Shown here: positions 16,706 to 24,948 of the stretch, in pieces | How the letters are laid out: each line of letters opens with the position of its first letter | Numbering within the stretch: position 1 is the first letter of the stretch | Origin: an uncultured Verrucomicrobiota bacterium | Lineage (GTDB): Bacteria; Verrucomicrobiota; Verrucomicrobiae; Opitutales; Opitutaceae | Assembly: GCA_946482165.1 (NCBI GenBank) | Contig: CAMLQS010000016.1 | Location: forward strand, 1 to 31,997 | Length of the DNA stretch: 31,997 bases | Reading direction: 5' to 3' | Position numbers and translations under genes: made by a program | The notes under the pieces: generated by a model | Told to the model about the DNA's origin: nothing | Database searches by the model: none | The model's input: only the letters and a program-made list of their open reading frames with translations

Positions 16706-17137
16706 ATGAAACCCAAATCGATCATGAGCCGACTGACTACCTTTCCCTATGATAACGACCGCGTGCGGTCGCACACCCGCCGCGAGGTGCAACAGCGCAT
16801 CGACGAGCGGACGGACCAAAACATTCTGTTCTTTCGAGAACAGTCCACCGACACAATTCGCGAGCGGCTGCGTGCGCTTGATCGCGAGTGGGACGTCGAA
16901 CGTGTTCTCGAAGCCAATGCATCCGCCCTTGCCCTGACAGGCGTGGCGCTAGGAGCGGTGGTCAGCCGTAGATGGCTATGGGTCCCGGCCACCGTGCTAG
17001 GCTTTCTCCTGCTCCACGCGACGCAGGGTTGGTGCCCTCCTCTTCCCGTCCTGCGCGCCAAGGGAGTTCGCACGCGGGGGGAAATCGAGCGAGAGCGCAT
17101 CGCGCTGTTGCAACGGCTACAGGCTCGTCGGGATTGA
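16706..17137 (+). CDS. YgaP-like transmembrane-domain (DUF2892) protein
   Basis: Small membrane protein of 143 residues. The N-terminal half is polar and charged (SHTRREVQQRIDERTDQNI, RERLRALDREWDVERVLEANA). Two hydrophobic stretches follow (ALTGVALGAVVSRRWLWVPATVLGFLLL region), then GWCPPLPVLRAKGVRT and EIERERIALLQRL. The hydrophobic pair with G-W-C-P-P is characteristic of DUF2892 proteins, whose role is unknown; YgaP itself is a rhodanese with this membrane hairpin, and no rhodanese domain is present here. The start could also be the ATG at 16724 or a GTG at 16679; neither has a convincing ribosome site. The oxidase operon converges on it across a shared terminator. Confidence 0.7.
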   Translation: MKPKSIMSRLTTFPYDNDRVRSHTRREVQQRIDERTDQNILFFREQSTDTIRERLRALDREWDVERVLEANASALALTGVALGAVVSRRWLWVPATVLGFLLLHATQGWCPPLPVLRAKGVRTRGEIERERIALLQRLQARRD

Positions 17138-17230
17138 ACCCAAGATCCGCGCCTAACGCGAAATCCGAGTTGGACCGCCCTGCTTGGCTATGGCTCTCCG
17201 GTCTACTCCCCCTCCGGTCGGTAGAAAACA

Positions 17231-17256
17231 AAAACCCCGGCTGAAGCCGGGGTTTT
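17231..17256. terminator. Bidirectional Rho-independent terminator of the oxidase operon
   Basis: AAAACCCCGGC (17231-17241), a TGAA tetraloop and the exact complement (17246-17256) form an 11-bp perfect stem with T-runs on both strands. The minus-strand tail reads TTTTTGTTTTC, making it strongest for the cco genes, whose last stop is 28 bases before it. It can also end the DUF2892 transcript from the other side. Confidence 0.9.
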
Positions 17257-17283
17257 GTGAGAGTAGCTGGATATCGGGTGCAA

Positions 17284-18006
17284 TTACTCGAACTGCTTCA
17301 GCTCGTCCTGCGTCCAAGGTTTGGCGCGGCTGGCCTCGGCTTTGAGTATTTCGTCGACCTTTTCCTTGGTGACAAACTCGGCGTTGTTGCCCCACTCGTG
17401 GCGAATGTAACTCAAAACCTGGGCTATCTTTTCACTGTTCCAGTTGTAGCCACCGCCGGTGACCTTGCCAAAGGCGGGCATCGCACCGTTGAAGGCCGAG
17501 CCCTTGACCTGAATCGGCCCGCCCAAGCCATGGAGAACAACGCGGATGAGGCGATCTTCCTTGCCCGTGACCCACTCGGAACCGGCGAGCGGAGGGAATG
17601 CGCCAGGAACGCCTTGGCCGTTGGCTTGGTGACAGGCGACGCAGGTCTGGTAGGCCTGCTTGCCCTTGGCTAGTATCTGCTCGGGCGTGAGCTCGACCGG
17701 CTTGGAGGCATTGGCCTTAGCAGCCTCGGCGTCGTAACGGTGATCGTAGACGAGCGGATCAAAATCGCCGCGGTAGTGCACCACGTAGATCGCGCAGACG
17801 AGGATCATCGCGGAGATGATGCCTAGAAGAAAAAGAGGCATCGGCGAGAAGCCTTCGGAGGGCTCGGCCTTCTCTCGAAGGAGAATGGCGTGAACCTTCT
17901 GCAGGCTCTCGTCGGTGGCGCCGCCCTGTTCGGCTCGCTCGTGCGCGGACGATGGGACGTGCGGCGCGGGTTGGGCGCCGGGATCTTTGGAATGCTTGCT
18001 GCTCAT
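17284..18006 (-). CDS. ccoP: Membrane-anchored monoheme cytochrome c, CcoP-like subunit of cbb3 oxidase
   Basis: Predicted to pass electrons to CcoO/CcoN in the cbb3 oxygen reductase. The 240 residues have a polar N-terminus, one membrane span at about 54-77 (MPLFLLGIISAMILVCAIYVV), then a periplasmic cytochrome domain with the heme site C122-V-A-C-H126 and a likely Met ligand in NGAMPAFG. Standard CcoP binds two c hemes and is about 300 residues; only one CxxCH is present here, so this is either a reduced CcoP or a different cytochrome doing its job. Its ATG overlaps the ccoO stop (ATGA), with a strong GGAGGAGG about 8 bases upstream. It is the last gene before the terminator. Confidence 0.82.
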   Translation of the reverse strand: MSSKHSKDPGAQPAPHVPSSAHERAEQGGATDESLQKVHAILLREKAEPSEGFSPMPLFLLGIISAMILVCAIYVVHYRGDFDPLVYDHRYDAEAAKANASKPVELTPEQILAKGKQAYQTCVACHQANGQGVPGAFPPLAGSEWVTGKEDRLIRVVLHGLGGPIQVKGSAFNGAMPAFGKVTGGGYNWNSEKIAQVLSYIRHEWGNNAEFVTKEKVDEILKAEASRAKPWTQDELKQFE

Positions 18007-18725
18007 TTGGCGGCCTCCTCCTTTTTCTCGGCGTGCTCAGGCTCAGGCTCGGACTTGGGCACGTAAACGCGCTTGGCCTCTTCCGGATAAAGCGCGGGAT
18101 CCTTCAACGAGAGAAGATAGGCGATGAGGTCTTCGCCGCGTTGGGTGAGGACGATCTCATGGCCGACGGGCGGCTGATCCTTTTCAGGCAAGAGATGCTG
18201 CACGGAGCTGCCGGAGCGCTCGCCGATCACCTCACGCGTTTCAAAAAGGAAACGGAACGGCGGCATGATGGAGCCGTAAACGGTGCCGTCCTCGGCGTTG
18301 AATTTCGAGATTTCGGCGGGGTTGTAGAAATGCTGGATGTGCCAGTTACGGCCACCCTCGCCCGCAAAACGGGCGCCGACATTGCGGAGATCGGGGCCGG
18401 TGCGCATGGTGCCGAGGTAGACGCGCTTCTCGTGGATATAGTCGCGGGCGACGCTGCCGCGCTCGCCCCAGCCGCGCTCGATATCGGTTCCGTAACCTGG
18501 ATTACGAACCTGTTGGGTATGGCAGTAAACGCAACCAAGGTCGCGGTAAACCTCGGCGCCACGCCTGGCGTCGCCGGGGATCGGCTGCGGGAAGGCCTTG
18601 CCCTCGTTCTCGTCGTAAACCGGTTGGAGGCCGGCGTAGCCCAAGTGGTTCGTGAGGACGATGCCCGTCCAACTGAAGGCGACGGCGAAAAAGATGCCGA
18701 GGAAGATGAGGGGAGCGCGGTTCAT
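18003..18725 (-). CDS. ccoO: cbb3-type cytochrome c oxidase subunit II (CcoO)
   Basis: Monoheme cytochrome c subunit that feeds electrons into CcoN. The 240 residues have an N-terminal membrane anchor (residues 5-24) and the highly typical CcoO block GCVYCHTQQVR with heme Cys65, Cys68 and His69. RTGPDLRNVGAR and SIMPPFRFLF follow, the latter bearing the Met ligand. The C-terminal 25 residues are Glu/Lys rich. The ATG overlaps the ccoN stop as ATGA and has GGAGGT 7 bases upstream, so the three oxidase subunits are translationally coupled. Confidence 0.94.
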   Translation of the reverse strand: MNRAPLIFLGIFFAVAFSWTGIVLTNHLGYAGLQPVYDENEGKAFPQPIPGDARRGAEVYRDLGCVYCHTQQVRNPGYGTDIERGWGERGSVARDYIHEKRVYLGTMRTGPDLRNVGARFAGEGGRNWHIQHFYNPAEISKFNAEDGTVYGSIMPPFRFLFETREVIGERSGSSVQHLLPEKDQPPVGHEIVLTQRGEDLIAYLLSLKDPALYPEEAKRVYVPKSEPEPEHAEKKEEAAK

Positions 18726-20227
18726 CGAGCGACCTCCATGTCAGGAGCGTTGCGGAAGAGCGTGGGCTGGGAGGCGCCTGCCGAGCGGCGCTGGCAGAGC
18801 ATCCAGGTGAAGTTGATGGCAAAGGCGACGTGACCGATCGTGATCAAGACACCGGAATAGCTGCGCCACTCGAGATACTTGAGCGTGTTCGCCATGACCT
18901 GCAGGAAGGGCATCGGGGCGGCGGCGCCATCGGCACCGGTGTGCAGGAGGTTCATGTCAAAACCTTGCGCGAGCCCGCCGATAGAGAGAGCGATGACCAT
19001 CGCCAGACTGCCGAGCGCGGTGGACCAGAAATGCAGGCTGATAAGCTTGGCGGAGGGCCACTCTTTCAGGGTGATGCGCGGCACGATGTAGTAAACGGCG
19101 CCGAACATGACCATCGTGAAAAAGGCGTAGAGGCCGTGGTGGGCATGCGCGATGGTGTGTTGAGTGAAGTGCGCGATCTCGGCGAACGAGCGCATCGAGG
19201 CGAGCGAGCCGACAAGCGAGGTGAGCGTGTAGTTGACCGCGCCGAAGACAATGAAGCGCAGGGTCGGGCTGTATTTAAGCGCCTGAAAGCTGCCCATCAT
19301 CGTGAGATGATGGTTGATCGCGGTGACGATCACGGGGACCACCATCATGAACGAGGCGGCGATGCCGGCGGTCTGCACCCACACGGGAACAGGGCCGCCG
19401 ATCAGGTGATGCACGCCCGCCCAGTTGTAGAAGATGGCGAGGGACCAGAAGCCGAGGACCGAGAGGTAATAGCTGTGAATCGGCTTACCGAGGACCTTCG
19501 GAAGGAAGTAATAGATCGCCGCGAGACCGATCGGGGTGAACCAGAGACCGAGGACGTTATGTGCGAACCACCAGTTGACGAGCGACTGGACCGTGCCGCG
19601 GGTGGCGGTGGCGTCGACGACAAGCATGATCTGGGCGACCGAGTAGATCCAAGGGAACCAGAAGAGCGCGGCCAACAGATACCACTGCGAGACGTAGATG
19701 TGCTTGGCGCGTCCGAAGCGGAAGGTGATCAGCGCCCAGGCGCCGACGAGGGCGTAGGCGAAGAACAGGATCGGCGTCGCATAGAGCGGGATCTCAAGCC
19801 ACTCGATCGAGGTGCTGTCGCCGGCGAGAATGCCCACGATGCCGACGGTGACGCCGACATTCCAAAAAATCGCGGCCAAGGTGAGCAGGCCGGCATGACG
19901 GATCTCCGCGCGGGCAAGACGGGCCATGAGCCAGAGGGCGACGGCGAAGGAGACGTTGACCGACCAGCCGTAGATGACGGCGTTGAGGTGGGCGACACGC
20001 ACGCGACCGAAGGTCAGCCACTCCACATTCCCGAGGAACTCGGGCGTGTGCATCTTGAAGGACGCGATCAGCGCGAAGACCGTGCCGAGGATGAGCCAGA
20101 GCACGGACGAGCCGAGGAAGTAGAGTGCCGGCGCCCGGGTGGAGGCGTCGATCGCGCTCAGTTCGGCGCGCTGCGCCAATTCAGGCGAGGCCGAGGGGCT
20201 GAGGGAGGCGGTGAGAGTGGCGGACAT
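18722..20227 (-). CDS. ccoN: cbb3-type cytochrome c oxidase catalytic subunit I (CcoN)
   Basis: Heme-copper oxygen reductase catalytic subunit that reduces O2 to water in the inner membrane and pumps protons. The 501 residues hold about twelve membrane spans. Visible metal ligands: VRVAHLNAVIYGW (low-spin heme His), YNWAGVHHLIGG (CuB His-His with the helix-VII Tyr typical of C-type oxidases), and HTIAHAHHGLY (heme b3 and low-spin heme His). The ATG at 20227 is used; an in-frame TTG 17 codons upstream is unlikely. A 98-bp gap containing a large hairpin separates it from ccoS, the largest break between the last ACIII-side genes and the oxidase genes. Confidence 0.95.
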   Translation of the reverse strand: MSATLTASLSPSASPELAQRAELSAIDASTRAPALYFLGSSVLWLILGTVFALIASFKMHTPEFLGNVEWLTFGRVRVAHLNAVIYGWSVNVSFAVALWLMARLARAEIRHAGLLTLAAIFWNVGVTVGIVGILAGDSTSIEWLEIPLYATPILFFAYALVGAWALITFRFGRAKHIYVSQWYLLAALFWFPWIYSVAQIMLVVDATATRGTVQSLVNWWFAHNVLGLWFTPIGLAAIYYFLPKVLGKPIHSYYLSVLGFWSLAIFYNWAGVHHLIGGPVPVWVQTAGIAASFMMVVPVIVTAINHHLTMMGSFQALKYSPTLRFIVFGAVNYTLTSLVGSLASMRSFAEIAHFTQHTIAHAHHGLYAFFTMVMFGAVYYIVPRITLKEWPSAKLISLHFWSTALGSLAMVIALSIGGLAQGFDMNLLHTGADGAAAPMPFLQVMANTLKYLEWRSYSGVLITIGHVAFAINFTWMLCQRRSAGASQPTLFRNAPDMEVAR

Positions 20228-20264
20228 TTTTGGAAAGACGGAATAAGAGAACCGCAAAATGGCG

Positions 20265-20319
20265 CTAACGGACGCCAAAGAAGGGAGACGGAAGAAGCGT
20301 GGGCTTTGGCGGTCGTTAG
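20265..20319 (-). repeat. Large hairpin in the ccoS-ccoN gap
   Basis: Arms 20265-20280 and 20304-20319 are inverted copies matching at 14 of 16 positions (CTAACGGACGCCAAAG against its partner), with a 23-base purine-rich loop. On the minus strand it would fold in the message just after the ccoS stop and 38 bases before ccoN. No T-run follows, so it is more likely a processing or stabilising stem, or a site uncoupling the ACIII and oxidase halves, than a terminator. Confidence 0.5.
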
Positions 20320-20325
20320 GAAAAC

Positions 20326-20538
20326 TTAGCGGCGTTGGTTCTTCGGCTGCTTCGGTTGGTTCAGCGTCTGGTCGGTGGGTTTTCCGAGCGGCTCCTCGTC
20401 GTCGAAGATGACCTTCGCCCCTTCCTCAAGATTCTGGAGCTGGCCCTTCTTACTCGCCCAGTAGAGCCCATAGACCGCGCTCGCGACAACGAGCATGGCC
20501 ATGGGCAGGGCGACAAAATAAAGGAACCATTCAGGCAT
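20326..20538 (-). CDS. ccoS: cbb3-type oxidase assembly protein CcoS
   Basis: Small single-span membrane protein of 70 residues needed for cofactor insertion into CcoN in other bacteria. It has one hydrophobic helix (residues 4-25) followed by the CcoS block YWASKKGQLQNLEEGAKVIFDDE, which matches the family's W-A-x-x-x-G-Q-x-x-D/N-L-E and I-x-x-D-D pattern. The tail is Gln/Pro/Lys rich. The ATG at 20538 is set by the helix; the frame runs further upstream with unrelated Arg-rich sequence. CcoG, CcoH and CcoI, the other usual assembly factors, are not in this window. Confidence 0.85.
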   Translation of the reverse strand: MPEWFLYFVALPMAMLVVASAVYGLYWASKKGQLQNLEEGAKVIFDDEEPLGKPTDQTLNQPKQPKNQRR

Positions 20539-20588
20539 CAGAAGGTGGAAGCGTGGCGCAGCGATCCGGGAGCCGGAGCCAAGAGAGC

Positions 20589-20897
20589 TTACTTCTTCGC
20601 GTGCTCCTGGATCGTCAGCTCGATGGCGCGGTCGAGAGGAAGGCGCACGACGCCCTTGTCCTTGTCGACCCAACCGTAGCTGGTTGCGGCGGCCTGCTCT
20701 TTACCGTGCAACTCGGCCAAGATGGCCTTGCGCTGCTCGGGCGTCTTCACGCCGTCGCCGACGGGAGCGGCCTTGTTGGGCAGGTAAGCCACGAGGAGAA
20801 TGAGGCCGAAGATGGCGAAGCCGCCGATCACCGCGACGAGAGTCGCGCCGAAAGAAGAGCAGCACTTGGAGTCAGAAGAGGAAGATGCGTCACTCAT
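20589..20897 (-). CDS. Small single-span membrane protein of unknown function between actF and ccoS
   Basis: A 102-residue protein with a Ser-rich N-terminus containing Cys-Cys (SSSSDSKCCSSFG), one membrane span (about residues 17-38) and a soluble domain. That domain includes KTPEQRKAILAELHGKE and the motif SYGWVDKDKGVVRLPLDRAIE. The Y-G-W-V-D and V-V-R-L-P-x-x-R-A parts resemble small proteins I have seen coded beside ACIII and heme-copper oxidase genes, but I cannot name a family. It starts 8 bases inside the end of actF (20890-20897) and lies 50 bases before ccoS, so it belongs to the operon. It could be an accessory subunit of ACIII, a link to the oxidase, or an assembly factor. Confidence 0.75.
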   Translation of the reverse strand: MSDASSSSDSKCCSSFGATLVAVIGGFAIFGLILLVAYLPNKAAPVGDGVKTPEQRKAILAELHGKEQAAATSYGWVDKDKGVVRLPLDRAIELTIQEHAKK

Positions 20898-22170
20898 GAT
20901 GGGTGAGGGATTCGACGATGCGGGGATCGCGGATCGGGATGAGCTTGGTCTTGGCAAAGCTGTTCAGATAGGCCCAAACGCAGACGCCACCGACGCCGAC
21001 CACGGAGGTGGCGATCCAGAGCAGGTTGGTGCTCAGGAAGGAGTAGGCGTCGCCGTTGGAGTGCTTCATTGAGGGCATCACGTTGTAGATGACGTCGATC
21101 AGGAAGACGAAGGCGATGAAGAGCGCGATGCGGGGCATCCAGGTCTTCGAGAGCTTCACCGGGAAGCTGATGAGCGCGAAGAAGGGCGCGAAGAAGTTGC
21201 CGAAGAGGAGGAACATGCCGACGTAGCCCCAGGTATTGAACGCGCCGTCGGTATTGATCTCACGGACACTATACCAGAAGGTCTCCTCCGGGATGTTGGC
21301 CATGTAGATCAGGAAGTATTGGGAGAAGGTGATGTAGGCCCAGAAGACGGTGAATGCGAACATCAGCATACCGTGCGAGTGCAGGTGGTTGTTGTTCAGG
21401 ATGCCTTTCAGGTCTCCGCGGCACCAGAGCCAGATCATGAGGATCATGCCGAGTGAAAGCGCGCCTCGCACGGAGCCGGCGAAGAACCACACGCCATACA
21501 TGGTCGAATACCAGTGGTAATCGAGCGCCTTGACCCAGAGGATGATGCAAAGGGTCATGGACAGCGCGGTGAAGGGAAGTCCGACCGCGGTCCAGAAGCG
21601 GCTGGCATAGGTGTGGGAGAGGCTGCCGTCGAGGTCCTGCGCAGAGGAGTGGCTGCGGAATCGGTTGGCGAGAAGACTCCAGCCCGCGAATCCGACCAGC
21701 GTCGCGATCACGAGCGAGGTCGTGTTGAGCAAACCGGACTTCTTGAACCAGAGAACGTCCTGCCCGACGGTGCCGTGGCCGCCGACCTTCGCCAGGTCAT
21801 AGGCGGGATCGGTCCACTTCCACAGCGTGCCAGGCGCGAACAAAGCCGAAGCAAGAAGCGGCAAAAACAGGAGGGCAAGCCAAGGCATGCACGCGAGCCA
21901 GTTCTCGAACTGACGGCGCAGGATGGTGGACCAGCTCGAATCGAGGACGTGGTGGATCATCACCAGGAACAGCGCGCCGATGGCGATGCCGAACCAGAAG
22001 ACGAAGCCCGTCAGATAGGAGAAGGCCAGCGCCTTGCCGCCGGAGACAAAGTATCCGGCAAGCGTGGCGAGGAGACCGACGACACCAATGGTCAAAGCCT
22101 TGGTGGCGGCGGAGGAAGGATCGCCGGCGGAAACGACGGCGGGAGAGGCGGTGGCGGCGTGGGTGCTCAT
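20890..22170 (-). CDS. actF: Alternative complex III subunit ActF (NrfD/PsrC-like quinol-binding membrane protein)
   Basis: Polytopic membrane subunit related to ActC and NrfD/PsrC that helps bind quinol in ACIII. The 426 residues hold about ten hydrophobic helices, including YLTGFVFWFGIAIGALFLVM, LVIATLVGFAGWSLL and AFTVFWAYITFSQYFLIYMANIPEET. The W-A-Y-x-x-F-S-Q-Y-x-x-x-Y-x-x-N-x-P-E-E-T stretch is typical of ActF. It overlaps the actE stop as ATGA and the next small gene by 8 bases. Confidence 0.9.
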   Translation of the reverse strand: MSTHAATASPAVVSAGDPSSAATKALTIGVVGLLATLAGYFVSGGKALAFSYLTGFVFWFGIAIGALFLVMIHHVLDSSWSTILRRQFENWLACMPWLALLFLPLLASALFAPGTLWKWTDPAYDLAKVGGHGTVGQDVLWFKKSGLLNTTSLVIATLVGFAGWSLLANRFRSHSSAQDLDGSLSHTYASRFWTAVGLPFTALSMTLCIILWVKALDYHWYSTMYGVWFFAGSVRGALSLGMILMIWLWCRGDLKGILNNNHLHSHGMLMFAFTVFWAYITFSQYFLIYMANIPEETFWYSVREINTDGAFNTWGYVGMFLLFGNFFAPFFALISFPVKLSKTWMPRIALFIAFVFLIDVIYNVMPSMKHSNGDAYSFLSTNLLWIATSVVGVGGVCVWAYLNSFAKTKLIPIRDPRIVESLTHHE

Positions 22171-22814
22171 TTCAGGCCAAGCTCGGATTTGTGGGCGGGG
22201 ACGACGTCGGCGGCGGTGCCGGTATGGGCGCGCTGGAGGGCGCGAACATAGGCGACGACGGCCCAGCGGTCGGCGGGCTCGAGTTTGTCGGCGTAGGACA
22301 ACATGGTGTTCTTGCCGTGCGTAATGGTGTTGTAGATCTCTCCTTCGGGCATCTGGCGGAGGCGGTCATCGTGGTAGGTGGGCGTGGCGCCCATGCCATA
22401 CTGCTTGGTGATGCCGTTGCCGTCGCCGAGGGCGCCATGGCAAGGCGCGCAGTAGATGCCGTATTGCTGCTGGCCGCGCTCGAGGAGCTTGGCGTTCACC
22501 TCAAGCGATCGAGGAAAACCGCGGGCGAAGGAGCCATCGGAACCTTTGCCGCGATAGAGGTGGTCGTCGGCGGCGAGAAAGGTGGCGTCCTGCTTCGCGT
22601 AGCTACGGCCATAGGCGACCACGCCGGCGGGCGTGGGACGGTCGGCGCGGCCGTCGCCAAAGAACTTGGACGGAGCCTGCGGCTTGAACTTGGGTTGGCG
22701 ATCCATGTCGGGGAACACCTCAAGCGGTGGCTTGATGGACTCGGAGCCGCGGAAGCCCAAAACGGAAACGGCCGCGACGACGACGAAGAGGAGGGCGAGA
22801 TAGGCGTAACGCAT
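22167..22814 (-). CDS. actE: Alternative complex III monoheme cytochrome c subunit ActE
   Basis: Periplasmic cytochrome c of 215 residues in ACIII, likely the exit point for electrons toward the oxidase. An N-terminal hydrophobic anchor (residues 3-20) is followed by a Pro-rich linker and a heme site C122-A-P-C-H126 in YGIYCAPCHGALGDG. A second half with MPEGEIYNTITHGKNTMLSY supplies a candidate Met ligand. No lipobox Cys is present in the anchor, unlike some ActE lipoproteins. It follows actD by 4 bases, with GGAGG 11 bases before the ATG. Confidence 0.9.
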   Translation of the reverse strand: MRYAYLALLFVVVAAVSVLGFRGSESIKPPLEVFPDMDRQPKFKPQAPSKFFGDGRADRPTPAGVVAYGRSYAKQDATFLAADDHLYRGKGSDGSFARGFPRSLEVNAKLLERGQQQYGIYCAPCHGALGDGNGITKQYGMGATPTYHDDRLRQMPEGEIYNTITHGKNTMLSYADKLEPADRWAVVAYVRALQRAHTGTAADVVPAHKSELGLK

Positions 22815-22818
22815 GGTC

Positions 22819-23352
22819 TTAGGCCTCCAGTTCGGAAATTTCCTTGGCGCCGGCCTGCGTCAGAAGGGCGCGGGCGCGGGCGAGGTCGAAGCGCGGGTCG
22901 CGCGCCTCGATGACGACGTAGAAGGTGTCATCCAGACCGCGGACGATCTCCTTGGACTTGAGCACCGGGTGATAGTGCTGGGGCAGGAAGTTCAAGATGA
23001 ACATGCCGGCGATGGTCGCGAAGGCGGTGAACAAGATCGTGAGCTCGTAGGCCACGGGAAAGGCGAAGAGCGGGCTGAAGTAGGGCTTGCCGCCGACAAC
23101 CAGCGGGTAGTCGAAGCCGTTCATGAACCAGATCATCAGCATACCGGTGGTGAAACCGGTGATGCCGCCGAGAAGGGAGAACTTCGGCACGTGCGAACGG
23201 CGCACGCCCATCGCGCCGTCCAAACCGTGGACGGGGAAGGGAGTGATGCAGTCCCAGTTTTTGTAGCCTGCGTCGCGCACTTGCTGAGCCGCGTGGAAGA
23301 TATCCGGCGCGGTGTCGAAGCGGGCGATCAGGCCGTAGAGAGAGGCAGCCAT
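22819..23352 (-). CDS. actD: Alternative complex III subunit ActD (DUF3341)
   Basis: Membrane subunit of 177 residues with the DUF3341 pattern: YGLIARFDTAPDIFHAAQQV, DAGYKNWDCITPFPVHGLD and two spans (SLLGGITGFTTGMLMIWFM and AYELTILFTAFATIAGMFIL) followed by LPQHYHPV. In known ACIII structures ActD packs between ActC and ActF. It is separated from actC by a 159-bp repeat-containing gap, the only large spacer inside the act gene set. Confidence 0.92.
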   Translation of the reverse strand: MAASLYGLIARFDTAPDIFHAAQQVRDAGYKNWDCITPFPVHGLDGAMGVRRSHVPKFSLLGGITGFTTGMLMIWFMNGFDYPLVVGGKPYFSPLFAFPVAYELTILFTAFATIAGMFILNFLPQHYHPVLKSKEIVRGLDDTFYVVIEARDPRFDLARARALLTQAGAKEISELEA

Positions 23353-23370
23353 GGTCGTGGTTGTTTTTTA

Positions 23371-23459
23371 GTCGAAGGTCGGAAGGTCTAAGGTCGAAGG
23401 TCGAGTCCGACGCGTTTGGGGCGCGCCTGTGGGTCGTGTGATCGCGAGCGAAGCGAGCG
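23371..23459. repeat. Repetitive spacer between actC and actD
   Basis: Bases 23371-23405 hold GGTC-based near-copies (GTCGAAGGTC, GGAAGGTCTA, AGGTCGAAGG) in tandem. Bases 23443-23459 read CGCGAGCGAAGCGAGCG, a second short self-similar block. The other act genes are packed within 50 bases of each other, so the 159-bp spacer stands out. No promoter or hairpin with a T-run was recognised in it. Confidence 0.4.
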
Positions 23460-23511
23460 GTGACGACTTGAGACTTTTGAACTTCGACGTGCGACGGTTG
23501 GGTGGAATGGC

Positions 23512-24948
23512 TTAGTGCTTGTCGTGGCCGCCGTGGGCGTCGGCCTGCGGCATGACCGCCTTGATCTCGGCCATCGGCATGATGGGGAGGAAGCGGATGA
23601 AGAGGAGGAAGAGGACGCCAAAGACGCCGAAGGTGCCGAAGAAGGTGAAGATCTCGACGGCCGAGGGGCTGTAGTAGCCCCAGGAGCTCGGCAGGAAGTC
23701 GCGGGCGAGCGAGGTGACGATGATCACGAAACGCTCGAACCACATGCCGACGTTGACGAAGATCGAGAGCACCCAGACGAAGGCGATGTTCTGGCGGACT
23801 TTCTTGAACCAGAAGAACTGCGGCGTGATAACGTTGCAGCCGATCATGATCCAGTAGGCCCACGCGTAGTGGCCGAAGGCGCGGTTGATGAAAGCGAAGC
23901 CCTCGTAGGGGTTGGAGCCATACCACGCGATGAAGAACTCCATGCCGTAGGCGTAGCCGACGATGGTGCCGGTCGCCAAAACGATCTTACACATGCAGTC
24001 GATGTGATACTGCGTGATGAGGTCCTCCAAACGGAAGATCGCGCGCAGCGGGAGCATGAGCGTGAGCACCATGCCGAACCCGGAGAAGATCGCGCCTGCC
24101 ACGAAGTAGGGAGGGAAAATGGTCGTGTGCCAGCCCGGGAGGAGCGACACGGCGAAGTCGAACGACACGATCGTGTGCACGGACAACACGAGCGGGGTCG
24201 AGACGCCGGCCAGGACGAGGTAGGCCATCTCGTAGTTGCTCCAGTGGCGGTTGCTGCCGCGCCAGCCCATGGCGAAGAAGCCGTAGAGGGCGGACTTGAT
24301 CTTGTTGCCCTTGGCCCAGAAACGGTCGCGCAGGATGGCGAGGTCGGGGATGAGGCCGATATACCAGAAGAGCACGGAAACCGTTCCGTAGGTCGAGACG
24401 GCGAACACGTCCCATTCGAGCGGCGAGCGGAACTGCGGCCAGATCGCGTTCGAGTTCGGGAAGGGGAAGAGGTAGCCGGGGAGAACGGCAAACCAGACGC
24501 GACCGACGTGGAAGACCGGGAAGATACCGGCGCAAACCACCGCGAAGATCGTCATGGCCTCGGCGGCGCGATTGATCGACGTGCGCCACTTTTGGCGCAG
24601 CAGACAGAGAATCGCGGAAATCAGCGTGCCGGCGTGTCCGATGCCGATCCAGAACACGAAGTTGACGATGTCCCAAGCCCAGTTGACCGGGTTGGCGTGG
24701 CCCCAGACACCGACGCCCGTGGAGACGAGGTAGATGATGCCGGCGACCGTGAACAGGGCGAGAAAGCCCGAGACGGCGAAGGCGATCCACCACCACTTGG
24801 GAGTGGGCGACTCGATGATGCCGCAGATCTTCTCGGTGACCCAGTTGAGGCTGCGATGGTTCTCAACGAGGGTCGCGCGCGGAAGCGGCGTCGGATTGAC
24901 CTCGGCGAGAATCGCCGGGGCGGGATGGTCGGAATGCGCGTGAGCCAT
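23512..24948 (-). CDS. actC: Alternative complex III subunit ActC (NrfD/PsrC-like quinol-oxidising subunit)
   Basis: Polytopic membrane subunit of 478 residues that holds a main quinol site of ACIII and passes electrons to ActB. It contains about ten helices; recognisable stretches are [37 protein letters not shown], the FHVGRVW region and [18 protein letters not shown], all typical of the ActC branch of NrfD proteins. The last residues are His rich ([10 protein letters not shown]). The ATG shares one base with the actB stop (TAATG), with GGAGGT 9 bases upstream. Confidence 0.94.
   Translation of the reverse strand: MAHAHSDHPAPAILAEVNPTPLPRATLVENHRSLNWVTEKICGIIESPTPKWWWIAFAVSGFLALFTVAGIIYLVSTGVGVWGHANPVNWAWDIVNFVFWIGIGHAGTLISAILCLLRQKWRTSINRAAEAMTIFAVVCAGIFPVFHVGRVWFAVLPGYLFPFPNSNAIWPQFRSPLEWDVFAVSTYGTVSVLFWYIGLIPDLAILRDRFWAKGNKIKSALYGFFAMGWRGSNRHWSNYEMAYLVLAGVSTPLVLSVHTIVSFDFAVSLLPGWHTTIFPPYFVAGAIFSGFGMVLTLMLPLRAIFRLEDLITQYHIDCMCKIVLATGTIVGYAYGMEFFIAWYGSNPYEGFAFINRAFGHYAWAYWIMIGCNVITPQFFWFKKVRQNIAFVWVLSIFVNVGMWFERFVIIVTSLARDFLPSSWGYYSPSAVEIFTFFGTFGVFGVLFLLFIRFLPIMPMAEIKAVMPQADAHGGHDKH

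Noticed and set aside
18830..20329. A 499-codon plus-strand open frame opposite ccoN
   Set aside because: ccoN has all heme and copper ligands; the opposite product is Asp/Glu/Arg-rich shadow.
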